Source: Helianthus annuus (lineage: Eukaryota; Streptophyta; Magnoliopsida; Asterales; Asteraceae). Taken from it: a stretch of DNA of 64,000 bases. The notes below the pieces were generated by a model that saw only the letters and a list, made by a program, of their open reading frames with translations, made no database searches and was not told where the DNA came from. Positions 21,701 to 33,400 of the stretch are shown here, in pieces (position 1 is the first letter of the stretch; each line of letters opens with the position of its first letter). Position numbers and translations under genes: made by a program. The stretch covers positions 145,840,709-145,904,708 of the forward strand of contig NC_035439.2 in the NCBI RefSeq assembly GCF_002127325.2, read 5' to 3'.

Positions 21701-22553
21701 AATACATCTCTGGATTCTGTGGCACTGCAACTCGCTTTGCCTTCAACGTTTCTTCCTGGTCCTTGTTCTCCAGAAGCTGCACGAAATCGTTGATATTTGT
21801 AGTTTTCAACGTTCCGTTGTACTTCAAGATTTCCAGGAAGTTATTCCATTGAGGAGGCAATGCATCAGCAAACTTCTTTACCACCTCTGTTGGAGTCGTT
21901 GTGACTTCAAAATTAGTCAGCTCAGTAAGAAGGTGATAGAAACGGCTTGTCATATCTCCCAAGGACTCCTTATCCATACATGTGAAGCCATCGAATTCTT
22001 TCTTCAGTAGATCTCGTCGTAATTGACGTGTGGCTTCATTACCTACTCCCCTTGTCTTCAATGCATCCCACAGCTTCTTCGTAGTCTTGAAACTGACGAA
22101 CTGATGATAAATATCCTTGCTCAGTGCTTGAGTAAGAATAGCGTATGCTTTCTTTTCTAAGTCATACGTCTTCTTTTGATCATCAGGAAGATCGGCAAAT
22201 GTAGCTGTCGAAGAAGCAGCAACCTCGATAGTTTGATCGAATTCCGTAGTGAACCGCAACCATAACTCTGTATTTTGACCAAGAATGTATGTATGGAAAC
22301 GATCAACCCATCCCGGATATTCATTAAGATGCATCAACTTTGGAGGCCTGTTCAAACTTCCGGTTTCACTTTCGCTTAGAAGAAGACTTTGAATACTCGG
22401 AGTTTGATTTGAAACAAACGCCCATTGACCAGATTGAGTGGCATTTGTTTGTGAGGATGTAGATACCGGAGATTCGGCCCATGATGGAGATTGACTGGTA
22501 TTCATGTATTTTCCACTGTCTGGAGCCGGACTTCCCCACCAACTCGGATTCAT
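18762..22553 (-). CDS. Element 1 copia Gag, long form with two CCHC knuckles
   Basis: 1263 residues from ATG. The N-terminal half has a UBN2-type copia Gag domain (about 70-270) with a WxxxxTRGVGN helix. A first CCHC knuckle (CFNCGEQGHFKREC) lies near 463-476 and a second (CFECGTIGHIIRNC) near 1116-1130. Between them are acidic serine-rich stretches (about 540-600) and a predicted coiled coil (about 655-770) with LQxKHDALQ-like repeats. The C-terminus is basic and ends in WVPISN. Gag forms the virus-like particle and packages RNA. The length is far above most copia Gags but fits Sireviruses, whose Gag often carries coiled coils. Confidence 0.93.
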   Translation of the reverse strand: MNPSWWGSPAPDSGKYMNTSQSPSWAESPVSTSSQTNATQSGQWAFVSNQTPSIQSLLLSESETGSLNRPPKLMHLNEYPGWVDRFHTYILGQNTELWLRFTTEFDQTIEVAASSTATFADLPDDQKKTYDLEKKAYAILTQALSKDIYHQFVSFKTTKKLWDALKTRGVGNEATRQLRRDLLKKEFDGFTCMDKESLGDMTSRFYHLLTELTNFEVTTTPTEVVKKFADALPPQWNNFLEILKYNGTLKTTNINDFVQLLENKDQEETLKAKRVAVPQNPEMYYGTSTTSSAKAGSHAPLQTAFVTSTDMYGNPVQVPVKPPPTTDLYGNPIQPPPPPPVQQPQYACYGGTSSAGQPSKSSTVQLDTSSFSKISVEVAKEHMELLNTVVSAYCGLIEGQIGNINLTQEDYRQIDKEEMDLMDIKWAFASAVRRAKDWMESTGRTSLESKRDTKYGFDKQAVKCFNCGEQGHFKRECTKPAQHGNQNPFRNRGNQQNQNRNTERSLVPTNNQTNRALAVQVDEGCDWSIQLGADAPDETACFAQIVKKLVHTSGGESSASGGESSEDEDSSGYSGSADEESSNSGDDHVGETSNAAIDADIDELLEEAAAETQRRSILVDQAAYTSSSLHSAFMANVDGSSSQVCVDEPTAVNCDECTRLHARCAEMEKSMSELQGKHDALQASLFDLQDKHTTVNENLSDLQSKHDALQEKYDVTFLHNQKLTVDLSKCTEANMFHENHEKEFKSMIETLKKDKTELTKMVSRKQTDINLYISRLETMQKEMACVKTESDAIQLKLDSYLSSSYVLDHIIDVQKEKRDVTCIGYKKCPPPVRHNYDAMPDEEDRVFFEPTVPLDVKEFAAGLGYQKEVSSDSDVSADTFVSAEQNQDPPVVIEDADSSDDESDDTVPAKSDAVAKNEDIPLENHILCDPPVKPAKTVATESSSEKESESVNLLYTLVGDNKIYSDKDFPIKNVNQSLICKVFENSTSKFLGKAGPKVTVTQCPPIPKAEVRKQFGNKKLPTVPTQQNHTKPKGKAPTPVQKKPNQKKKKTVNFVKSTGTDKIEKFENQSNLDFVKKAIVEKRNEPSSSKPSTSGSQSSTSSARRSHDSSGFVERRSCFECGTIGHIIRNCPYLHKLKGKVDDPRGKTDRKPTVSTKQDPRLVKEREKKQKRQQVKKMERAIKTDVVQKQSAVVKPENSKTSNHQEVKILKKNTGETKQTWKPKTVVESGGPSQFTNHQRQEVIVIDENGRPKTTMAWVPISN

Positions 22554-23382
22554 GATAGATAAGCAAAATAAATGCTATGAAGAATGATCCGAAAGATAAC
22601 ACAACCGAAAGATCCTGGTCGAAAGATCTGAAATCACAGAAACTTGTTAACTATAAACAGACCACAATCGAAAGATATAACCTTGTTCGAAGGATCAACA
22701 GTACTCGAAAGATTACTGTTGACTCTCGAACAATGATCTCGAAAGACTCAAGAACACGAAGGATTCCCTTTTGAAAGATCCTTATCTTTCGTGTTAAATC
22801 CTTATCTTTCGATCAACAGATCTCGAAAGATTCACCAATACGAAGGATCCTAATCTTTCGGACACTAATCTTTCGAAAAGATTCCTCTATCGAAGGATAT
22901 GTTTCAAACTTCGAAGGATGGATCGAAGGATATAAATCTTTCGAGCCCTCCTTGATCGAAAGATATCGAAGAATGATCTTTCGATGTCGAAAGATATCTT
23001 TCGAGAGGCTCTGACACAACTGACTTTGATGTGATAGGTTGGTGAAAAGGTGATGGGTTGGTGTACCAACTTTCGGCAGAATGGATGGTTCTGCAACAAC
23101 TTTTCACTAAACTTTTTGACTTTCAAAAATTTTACCAAAATAGGCAAACCATATCCTCAAGTCCAGTTCACCGGAATGATAACCGGAATATGGCCGGAAA
23201 ATTCAAAATCACTTAAAACAATTTTTCTAGTTACCCAACCCCACTTTAAACACTCCCGGTTAGTTTAGACACGTTTTTACTCAAAGAAAATGCAAGAAAA
23301 CAAGTAAAAACAGGTGCAAAACCAAGTGTTTCAACACACCAAAACTTGTAAAAACCCGGTTTTAAACAAGGTTAAGAGCCTT
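22554..23382 (-). promoter_or_regulatory. Element 1 5' leader with palindromic TCGAAAGAT array
   Basis: The leader between PBS and gag contains about 20 copies of CGAAAGAT/CGAAGGAT and their complements ATCTTTCG/ATCCTTCG (mainly 22,600-23,010). In RNA they could pair into many hairpins. The pattern recurs in the LTR and in element 2. Confidence 0.75.
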
Positions 23383-23395
23383 GGCTCTGATACCA
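23383..23395 (-). other. Element 1 primer-binding site (tRNA-iMet)
   Basis: On the minus strand TGGTATCAGAGCC, the canonical initiator-Met tRNA complement, lies two bases inside the 5' LTR. Confidence 0.95.
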
Positions 23396-23397
23396 CT

Positions 23398-24031
23398 TAA
23401 AGGTCCCTGTTTCGCGGAGGATTACGAACCTAAACCTTGTTATACAAACCTACTAGCGAGTGCGGAATCCAAGCTAGCAAGCAAACCGAGTTAGTAGCAA
23501 GTAGAGAAACAAACACACAAGTTCACCGATTAACACAACTTGTATTAATGCAATGAGGGTTCGGTTACAAGCTCAATGTTTACAGAAGTGTTCTATAAAC
23601 TCTCTAATGTGTGTGTGAGTTTTGGACAGAATGCTCTCAGCCTGTGTGTGTGTATTCTTTCTGTCTTGTGTCTGTCTGTCTAAACTCAACACATGCATGG
23701 GTATATATACCCAGCTCAGCAGGTCTGGATCGAAGGATCTGATAGATGGTCCGAAGGATCATCTATCGATCATAGTTCACACGAAAGATCAGCATGGACC
23801 TCGAAGGATCATCCTTCGAGGTCTAATGGTCGAACCATGGTCGAACCATATCTTTCGATCACCTCGAAGGATCAGGTGTATCCTTCGAGGCTATCCTTCG
23901 ATCAGAACATCTTTCAAATGTTGTCCAAGTCAAACCGGAGGATGGTTGACTTGGTCAACTTACAACACAAATCAGGACATCGTTTATATCAGACCGAATA
24001 CAGACAAAGTACAGACACAAGTGCACCAACA
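23398..24031 (-). repeat. Element 1 5' LTR
   Basis: 634 bp, same length as the partner at 12,784. The inner end reads TAAAGG instead of TGTAGG, so the terminal dinucleotide facing the PBS is altered; the outer end (GCACCAACA) is intact. The remainder appears identical to the partner LTR. Confidence 0.95.
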
Positions 24032-24036
24032 ACTGT

Positions 24037-24700
24037 CCTGTCTAAGAAAGAAACTACCGAAATTAATCCAGTTTCGATGATATTTGGCTTTAGCATTGGG
24101 ATTATTGAAATCACAAATAGTGCTTCATTGGTGATGAAGGGGCAAGAGTACACATATAGCACTATTCTTGGTTTGGTGATGGTTTTGGACCTTTCAGGTA
24201 ACAAACTTTCTGGGAGCATTCCAGTTGAGCTAATGGCCCTTCAGGCATTACAATCGTTAAACATATCAAATAATCAGTTGACAGGAGTTATACCAAAGAA
24301 TATTGGAGACATGAAGTTTCTTGAATCATTCGATGTATCTTCAAACCATCTGTCTGGGGAGCTTCCTATGAGCTTGTCAAGCTTGACTTTCTTGAGTAGC
24401 TTCAATGTGTCTTTCAACAACTTGACTGGAAGAATCCCATCAAGCACACAGCTACAGAGCTTCAATGAATCCAGCTTCTTCGGCAACAAACTCTGTGGAG
24501 TTCCATTGACTACGCTTTGTGGAGAAATAGAGCATCATAAAGATCAACAAGAAGGTGATACGTCACATGGAGTGGATTTTGGATTGATTATTAGCATCTT
24601 GCTTGGATTTTTTGTTGGGTTTTGGTCCATTGTCATTCCCCTGAATGTTGGAACAATTTGGATTTCGTTGTATAAATTGAGGTATATGTTGGGTTGTTAA
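24037..24700 (+). pseudogene. LRR receptor-like protein, 3' part, separated by element 1
   Basis: This continues the RLP reading frame from 12,783: the split codon GT/C closes in frame and 220 more codons follow to TAA, for a total of 1039 residues. It encodes the island ending in the EYSTILG-like TYSTILGLV motif, then four LRRs (about 885-980), an LRR C-cap with the NKLCG.P..C signature, a short acidic stretch, a single transmembrane helix (about 1000-1021, with small-residue spacing) and an 18-residue cytoplasmic tail with no kinase. That layout is typical of RLPs. Without the upstream half it has no signal peptide or promoter of its own other than the LTR, so it is stranded. Sequence quality is high, with no stops or frameshifts. 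Confidence 0.93.
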
Positions 24701-26206
24701 TCATAAGTACTAATGTTTCATAATTAGTGATGAATAATGTTGTAAACTTGTAATATGATTGTTTTACCTTCAGATTATATAATGTGCTTTCTTAATGAAC
24801 TACCATGTTTGAACGCTTTTAACTATAAACTATGTAGACATATTCTTGAATCTTGATGATTATTCTATGGTTGCTATGCTTGAATTGTTTGAAAAGTTGA
24901 ACCGAATTTTGAATTGGATGTGAATTCGAATGCAGCTTCAAGATTTCAAAATTCTAATAATCCGGTTCAATTAATTCGTATTTAAAAATTCTATTCGTTG
25001 AACACCCCTACCCTACCATAGAAAATCAATTGAAACACAATAAAGTTTTTTTTAGATAAACCGTATAAGTTGTTAGTAACTTTATAGCTCTATATAATTC
25101 ATGAAAATCAAATGACACAATCAGGATAGAAGTTGTATGAAGGCAGAAATACCCAAAACTGGAACAGACACCTCAATATTTTCCTGTAATCCATGAACAG
25201 ACACCTTGGAGAGTTGTGAATTCATCGTCTTGATCTCACTTCAGGCTCTTTCAAATGCAAATTAGCGCTCAACTAGATGAGGCATCCGCCGCGATGCGGC
25301 TGGGGCTTACAAATTACGACGCGATATAAACGAACGTACGCGGCAGGGTTTAGTTGTCAACCAAGCTTTTTAATAAGTTTTTCTGCTCATTTTAGTTTAG
25401 CAGCTAAATGTAACCCCCTAGTTTGGATGCAATAAAAAATGCTACTTAGGACTCTACAATTATTCTTATAAATACCACCTATATTTCATAAGCATAATAA
25501 AAAAAGTCCCATAGAGAAACATAATATTAAAAAATATGCATATGTGGAGATTTCAAGGTATTGTGAGTATAATTGTTTCATGAATATAGCTACGCTTGAA
25601 CACAACATAAACATTGGATTTGTGAATATACTTGTTTCATGAATATAGCTAAAGGAGAACATGCCCCCATCTGGGTTTGACAACAATGTGAATATTCAAA
25701 AAAATTGCCACAATTCCAGTAATAAAAATTCATTATATTGTAAAACTAAAATTTAAAACAACTTATGACACAACAAATTTCTGGTGTTCTTATCAAGAGC
25801 ATAAGTGTCGGTAGGACATTCGGGTCTGTGTAAACCTTTGTATAAAGAGAACGGAAGTTGCTTAAGACACATTATCTACTAACCCAAAGGCCACCTTTTA
25901 AATGCAAGTACATTAAAAGATTTTACTTTGATTAATAAGATGCGGGTGTCCATCGCAATTAGGTTCTAATCAGTGGCCACATACAACGACAATGGAGATG
26001 AATCGGCGTTCGGCGGCGACTGTTTGTTACTGCAGCTGCTGATCATCAGTTCTCTACTCGTCTATGTCACCATCGGCTCTACCCTCTCTTTCACCGCCGT
26101 CTGAGTGACCAAACACAAAAAGGCCAGGCAAATAGGTGAGTAAAACACTTATAGTATCCCACTTGAAGCAAGAAAATTAGTCCCAATACCAGTAACTCAC
26201 AGTAGA
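24701..26206. other. RLP 3' flank and intergenic spacer
   Basis: An AATAAT/AATATG-rich 3' flank follows the stop and could hold the poly(A) signal. Further on there is a duplicated TGTTTCATGAATATAGCT segment (25,576 and 25,632) and a GC-rich patch at 25,285-25,360. No gene was recognised. Confidence 0.4.
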
Positions 26207-26395
26207 GATGAGCACGGTACCCGTTTGGTACCGAAAAACGGGAAAAATGGGTACCGGTTCGGTACCGGTATTTACCGATGTATTACCCGTAAATACCGGT
26301 ACCGGTACCGAAAAAAGGGGAAAGCGGGTACCAGTACCAAATATATCCCATACAGTACGGTACCGGTATCCGGTACCAAATGCTATTCCCTACCT
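26207..26395. repeat. GGTACCGGTACCG-type low-complexity repeat
   Basis: An irregular run of GGTACC and CGGTACCGG palindromic units that resembles, in style only, the GGGTCGG block near 7420. Overlapping ORFs are artefacts. Confidence 0.7.
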
Positions 26396-27962
26396 CACAG
26401 TTCATCACCATCACGCTATAACAAAATAAATTTCAATTCTACAATAAAAATTAGGACGTCGATCAACATTCAATAAGTTACCAAAAGAAACAACAGAAGA
26501 GATTAAAACCTTGACGCCGGCTAGAAAAAAACATTATGCAGATCCAATTCAACATCGAAACCACCATCGTCACTTGATTCCGCCGTTGTACCGCTAGTCG
26601 TCATCGGCCCGTAGCTCATCTTCTTCACATGCTTCGATTTTATTCATTTATTTGTAGAGATTAGGGGCCCTTCTCAAGACAAGAGGGGAATCAATAAAAC
26701 AACCAAATGATATTCAAAGGAATCACTCTAAAAACCAGCTACACCAACCGGAATTGTGGAAAAAAAACAACAAAGGGCAAGAAACAAAAAGCATAAATTG
26801 AGGACGGCAATAATCACCAGTCGAACCGAGAAAGGCAAATTGGTGGAGAAATTCACCGGGCACACAAAATTGCGACGACCGATCGACAGTCGAAGCCTTG
26901 CTATTGATGAGTTGGAGAACAAACCATCTATCATGTCATTTACCGAATCAAAGGATCAAGTCTCAATTCAAGCACAAATCTCCAAATAAACAAAGGACAA
27001 AATATCTACCGGTGACGGTGTTTATAGAATTATAGCGGAGGTGGTAATGGGTTGTACGGTCGTTGCTTCATCAAAAGTTGCTCAGTTGAAGCCATGCGAT
27101 GGTGGTTTCTGGTTGTGGCTGGTTGTGGTAAGAAGAAATAGAGAGAAAAAAAAAAAGAACAGAGAGGCTGGTTAGAGGAGATGAAAGGGAATTCCACAAT
27201 GATGAAACTGATTTGGGTATCCGACCCATTAACATTGCAAACAAAAGGGTGGGCCTTTTATTGTCCTCCAAAGTCCAAATAAGGCACGCGAATATTTGGA
27301 CTAGAACCCAGGTCAGAAAAATGGGTCAATTATATGGGCTAGACAATTTATCCATTTAGGTTAAAGATAGGGCTAAAAGCCCAAAATACATCTAACTATA
27401 AACATTAAAGCCTTAAAATAGGTGAATGGATAATCATTAAGATAAGTCAAAATTATTTCGAAAAGAGACGTGGGAATTACCTTTCACCAAAACAATCACC
27501 CCTCATTTCTTCCGATTAAAAGTCCTCACACAAGCTCCGTCAACTTAGACGAGTAAGATTTTTGGTAAAAGAAAGCCAGCTAAGCCCAAGATTTTGCTAA
27601 AAAAAAAAAAAAGCCGGCTAAGCCCTTGATTTTGGTGTAAAGTGCCGACTAAATGTACTCAATGTCTAAATTAGAAATTTCTTGGTTAACTTTGATTGAT
27701 TTTTAATTTTCCCTAAAGTATAAACTAAATGGTAAAAGCAACTCAAATTTTCTTAATTTCGAAAATATCATTGATCGTAAAATCCACATAAGCATGTATC
27801 CTGACACATCGTTATGATAACCTAATAACCTATTAATTGCATAAAATTAGGACGCTAAATCAAAGTTGAATGACTTTAGTTGAACGGAAAGCAAACCTAG
27901 TTATTATTCTATTAAGTTTCCCTAAGAATAATGGTTATTAAACAAGTTGAATTAGTTAATAA
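26396..27962. other. Intergenic spacer, possible gene remnant on the minus strand
   Basis: On the minus strand a purine-rich, UTR-like run (about 27,190-27,120) is followed downstream by a short ATG frame at about 26,620-26,520 with an acidic end. It could be the 5' end of an old gene, but no domain or continuing exon could be recognised. The rest is AT-rich. Confidence 0.25.
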
Positions 27963-28590
27963 TGTAGGTCCCTTTTCTCGGAGGATCGAGAACAACCTAA
28001 ACCTTGTTATACTAACCCACTAGCGAGTGCGGAATCCAAGCTAGTAGGCAAACCGGGATGAAGCAAGAACAAACACAAGAACACACAAAGTTCACCGATT
28101 AACACCACTGTATTAATACGTATGAAGGTTACGGTTACAAGCACAATGTTTACAAAACCAAAGATGTAAACTCTCAAGTGTGTGTGTGTGTGTTTCCAGC
28201 AGAATGCTCTCAAGCTCTCTATCTCTTGTCTGTGTGCATCTACTGAACTCAACACATTGCATGGGTATATATACCCTAATACAGCAGGTCTGCTCGAAGG
28301 ATCTGATAGATGGTCCGAAGGATCATCTATCGATCACAACATGTTCGAAAGATGAGCATTGACCTCGAAGGATGATCCTTCGAGGTCTAATATTCGAAGC
28401 ATATCTTTCGAGCACCTCGAAGGATCAACAGTATCCTTCGAGGCTATCCTTCGAGACAGACACTTATCTTTCAACTTATTGGCCAAGTCAAACTAGGAGG
28501 ATAGTTGACTTGGTCAACTTACAGACTACCAAGGACATCGTTTATATACAGACCGAATACAGACAAAGTACAGACACAAGTACACCAACA
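27963..28590 (-). repeat. Element 2 3' LTR
   Basis: 628 bp, plus-strand ends TGTAGGTCCC and ACACCAACA. Carries the TCGAAGGATC palindromes. The PPT (AAGGGGGAGTT on the minus strand) follows at 28,591-28,601. Confidence 0.95.
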
Positions 28591-28600
28591 AACTCCCCCT

Positions 28601-30476
28601 TGGCTGTAGCTTTGTCTTTTGTCTTCTATAGTTGTAGACTCGTCTCGAACTTCGACGGTCTTTGGTCTTCGAGTTACCAAAACTCTGATGTCCTTTCAAG
28701 TCTTCAATGTCGGAGGATCTTCAAAGTCTTCACGTCTTGAAAGCAGAGAGTGTATCAACAAACTACCCGTATCATGTAGGAAGTGTGTTGACAAACTCCC
28801 CCTTAACATAAGCTCCCCCTTGAGTTATGCTCGTGAAATACTTTAACTTTATGAAGTGAGATCCTTGTGGTGTTGATGATGGTCAGCGGCTACTCAATCA
28901 TCTTCATCTTTTGAGCGCCTTCTCATCGTGTCTTCATTCCAAAGCTTGTCATCGACCATGTTCTCCTAGCCTTTAGAATCTGCACATGCAAGAAATCTAA
29001 ACGCGTAATGAGAACAACTGCTTGGAACATAGTATAAGCAAATGACACACGAATGACCATGTCACAATCAAACACCGTCCGACAGTTTGAAAGTTTAATA
29101 AATTTGTCAATTTAAGTCTTTAACTTTCAAAACTTGCAAATTTCGACCGTTTATGAAGATTTAGTCAGTTCGGTTTTCGTTCAGGTTACAGGTAACGAAG
29201 ACTCGAGCTCCAACATCGTACGATCGAAAATAAAGTAGAAAGAAAATCTTTTTGGCTTTAATAAAGTTTATATTAAAACACGCCTAAAATCTTTTTGATA
29301 TTTTTGAAAGTAAAAGACAACAATTTAAAATCCTTTGAGTGTTATCAAACGACATCACCGCTAATGTCGTGCTGATATGCACCAAACGACGAAACTGTTT
29401 AAAAGAAATAATAAAAGTTAAGCAGTAAATAAATATATACAGACATTCTTTTTGCGAGTTTCGAGGGTAAGAGAATCATATCAGTGTACGGTCATGCCAA
29501 AACACTCTTGTTGTTCAGTTAGTTAATATTAAGATAAGCATCCTATAACAATTATCGGTATTGTTGTCCACTTAAGCTCAACTTATCAGATGTAATCATG
29601 TTTAGAGGATACGTTAAGGTATGATTTATACTTACCGACCGGTGTTCATCCACATCACGACACATTCCCGTATCAAGGTATGCACGAGAGTTCATCTTAC
29701 CGGTGAGTATACCGATTATCATCTGTTTGACCGTATAAATTGTGAGATACTCACTTATTTTGATTTGAGAACAAGTCCTTTGTGATATAATCACTTATTG
29801 ATGAGGAACTTGATTTTCGTATGCATGAGGGCACAGGTGCAAGTCCGTGAACAGGTCAGTACTTCCGTACAGCAGAGAGACGAACTTGACACCCGGATAA
29901 ATGTGATATTTTATCACTTATTTATTTTGGACATGTGATTGTTTATCACTTATTGAGGTCGAATGCAGTATGTAATATGTACACGTATGTATAGTATCAT
30001 GGAAGATCTAGACTTGCGTCCCCGTTATTTTTCGGTAAAAGATACAACCATGATACCCAGATGATAAGCAGCATAAAGACCGAATATCTCAGAACCTCGG
30101 CAATCTATCAAACGAAATTTCGGTACTCAGACCATATGCCAATGAATGGTTCCCACCTGGTCTTCAGTCGATTAAGATTTATATCACCCTGCACACTTTA
30201 AAATGATTGTGAGCCTACCGATACATCTTATATAGAGCTGCTTATCGTTTTTCATTTAAGGTTTAAAGAGGTTTGGATAGACCACTGATGTACTATCATT
30301 TTCTCTTTTGCTCGCCAGGAAACTCATTTTTGTTTTTCTATTGTTTTTGTGTTTTTGAAATTTTTCGATGTTTTTGTATTTTCCGATTTTTGGATTTACT
30401 CCCCCTAAAATCAACAAACTAAGATAAATTTAAAAACACACAAAGATATTTACAAAAATGATTTTCCGATGTTGGT
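28601..30476 (-). other. Element 2 long 3' noncoding region with repeated PPTs
   Basis: Near-identical to 13,429-15,305. Extra PPT-like AAGGGGGAG copies occur at about 28,795-28,803 and 28,813-28,821, and TTAGGGGGAGTA occurs at about 30,398-30,408. No env-like ORF. Confidence 0.7.
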
Positions 30477-33400
30477 TTACTCTTGCTTGACCTTAATGCC
30501 ATTCACCAATAATAAGAAGTCAAATCTAGATTTGTCAAAAGCTTTGGTAAATAAGTCGGCACGTTGGTCATCGGTGTGGACCTTAACAACATCGATTAGC
30601 CTTTTCTCAAAGCAATCACGTATGAAGTGATATTTGATTTCGATGTGTTTGGTCTTTGAATGCTGCACAGGATTTTTAGTGATATCTAAAGCAGCAGAAT
30701 TATCAACGTATATAGGAGTAGTTAGGAATTCAAAACCGTAGTCCCGCAATTGTTGTTGGATCCAAAGAATTTGTGAACAACAACTTGAGGCAGCAATGTA
30801 TTCAGCTTCGCATGTTGATGTAGCGACACACGTCTGCTTCTTGCACTGTCATGTGACTAGGCGATTTCCTAAAAACTGACATCCAGCCGTTGTGGATTTG
30901 CCGTCGATTTTACATCCGCCAAAATCAGAATCACTGAATGCGATCAAGTCAAAGTTATTATCCCTAGGATACCACAGACCGGTGTCGGGGTAAGCCTTCA
31001 AATAACGAAAAATCCTTTTGACAGCTGCAAGATGTGAGGCCTTCGGGTTAACTTGATATCTGGCAAGTAGGCACGTTGGGTACATTATATCTGGCCTTGA
31101 TGCTGTGAGGTACATAAGGGATCCGATCATCGCGCGATAGTATGAAGGGCTAACAGGTTCACCCTTCAAGTCAGGAGTAATTCCGTGATTAGTCGGCAGT
31201 GGGGTACCAATGGGCGTTGCATCGGACATCTGGAAACGGCTCAAGATGTCTCCAACATATTTAGTCTGATGGATGAATATCCCAGACTCCGTTTGTTGCA
31301 CTTGTAGGCCCAAAAAGAAATTCATTTCCCCCATAGCACTCATCTCGAACTTATCCTGCATGATGCGCTCGAAATTCCTACACAAAACATCATTAGTAGA
31401 ACCAAAAATAATATCATCAACATATACCTGAACCAGAAGAAGATCTCCATCTTGTTCTTTGATAAAGAGAGTACAATCGATAAGACCTCTTCGAAAACCG
31501 TTCTCCAGCAGATATGTAGATAAGGTTGCATACCAAGCTCGTGGCGCTTGATGAAGACCATAGAGAGCTTTGTTGAGCAACCAAACCCGATCGGGATGAA
31601 CAGGATCTTCAAAACCTGGAGGTTGTTCGACATATACCTCTTCTTCAACCACACCATGTAGAAATGCACTTTTGACGTCCATCTGGTAAACCTTGAATCC
31701 TTTGAATGAGGCATAAGCCAGAAAGATCCGAATAGCTTCCAGACGTGCAACTGGTGCATAGACTTCGTTATAGTCGATCCCTTCTATCTGACGAAAACCT
31801 TGAACGACTAAACGAGCTTTGTTTCGAATAACCACTCCACGGTCGTCTTTCTTGCATTTGAAGACCCATCGAGTGCCAATCTTCTTGTAGTTCTCAGGCT
31901 TTTCAACAAGCTTCCAAACACCCAGCTTGTGAAATTGCTGTAATTCTTCCTGCATGGCTTCAACCCAAGCACTGTCTTTCAATGCTTCTTTCCACGACTT
32001 TGGTTCTTCTTGTGACACGTAACACGCGAAGGACCAGTCATTTTGTTGACCAGATTCTCTTATAGCTGAATACAAACCAGCATTCCGGTTGTTTCTCAGC
32101 TGATTACGCGTCTGCACACCGCGATGGACATCTCCTATGATATTCTGCTGGGGATGGGTATCGTGAATCCTCATTTCAGGATTATCCGGTACACGAGCAT
32201 TGATACCCAAATTATTCAGATTAAGATCGACAACCAACTCCACACCAGGAATGTGGTTAGAAGTGGATGCATTCCCTTCAGCAGTATCGACATTCTGCGT
32301 ATGAGGTGTATCACCAGAGGCACCTTGAACAGGAGCAGCTGGAGCTGAAGATCCTTCGGCTGCATCATGATATTCATCATCTTCAGAAGAGTCATTATAA
32401 TCAGCAGCATCTTCATAAACCTCATTTTGAACCATATTGTTGACTGACGAAGAAGCTTGAGGGTCAACCACAATAGGTCTAACCAAAGGCGAGACAGCAG
32501 CGTTGTCACTTTCCAACAACATCCGAGCCGCTGCTGATTCTTCGTCAAAGGTTGGCAGATTAAAGGAGTCAAATAGCCCATCATAATCGAACATCCACGG
32601 ATCACCCGGAGCCCTAACAGGACTCGTGTACCTTTGAACCCTAACTTCGCTCCAAAGCTCAATCTTTTTGGTAGCTAGATTCCAAACACGAAAATTCGGA
32701 GTAGCATATCCAAGGAAGAAACCCTCGATAGCTTTTGCACCAAACTTTCCATCCGGCTCAATCATCGTACAGGGAGCACCAAACGGTTCAAGGTAAGAAA
32801 GATCCGGTTTCCTTCTCTGAAGGAGTTCGAAGCAAGTCTTGCCATGTCTCTTTACTGTAAGAACTCTGTTCAACGTGTAGCAAGCAGTCGATACAGCCTC
32901 TCCCCAGAATTGAATAGGGAGTTCCGACTCTACTAACATTGTTCTTGCAGTTTCTATGATCGTCCGATTCTTCCTCTCAGCGACACCATTTTGTTGTGGA
33001 GTATAACGAGAACTGTACTCATGAAGAATGCCTTTAGAAGTACAAAACTCATCCATAACTTGATTCTTGAATTCAGTTCCATTGTCGCTTCGGATCCTTT
33101 TAACTTTCAATGTATAGAGATTCTCCAACATTGTAAGAAGATCCTTGAGGATGCCAGGAGTTTCACTCTTGTGTGCCATAAAAGATACCCAAGAAAATCT
33201 AGAGTAGTCATCAGTAACTACTAAACAATAAGCATCACCAAACGTTGTCTTGTGCTTCATAGGTCCAAAAAGGTCCATATGAAGACGTTCGAGAGGCATG
33301 CTGACAGTGTTGATTTTCTTCAAAGGGTGAGACTTCTTCGTTTGCTTCCCCTTTTGGCACGAGACACATATATCTTGTAGATGAAAACTTCTTACAGGCA

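Larger units (their letters stand above)
12784..24031 (-). mobile_element. Element 1: Sirevirus-like Ty1/copia retrotransposon, full length
   Basis: An 11,248-bp element on the minus strand inside the RLP gene. Its two 634-bp LTRs (12,784-13,417 and 23,398-24,031) look identical apart from changes in the first few bases of the copy at 23,398. The target duplication is ACTGT at 12,779-12,783 and 24,032-24,036. Order in element orientation: 5' LTR (high coordinates), tRNA-iMet PBS, palindrome-rich leader, long Gag with two CCHC knuckles, Pol (PR-IN-RT-RH, copia order), a 1.9-kb noncoding tail with repeated polypurine tracts, 3' LTR. Long gag, repeated PPTs and a long 3' noncoding region point to the Maximus/SIRE (Sirevirus) lineage. 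No env-like ORF was found. Near-identical LTRs indicate recent insertion. Confidence 0.96.

Noticed and set aside
23693..24700. 335-codon ORF as an independent gene
   Set aside because: Its first part is LTR sequence; only 24,037 onward is the RLP tail.
26725..26990. Overlapping ORFs on both strands
   Set aside because: Short, without domain, and in opposite frames; cannot be told from chance.
28007..28255. ORFs in the element 2 LTR, repeated at 38,563
   Set aside because: LTR noncoding sequence; repeated only because the LTR is.
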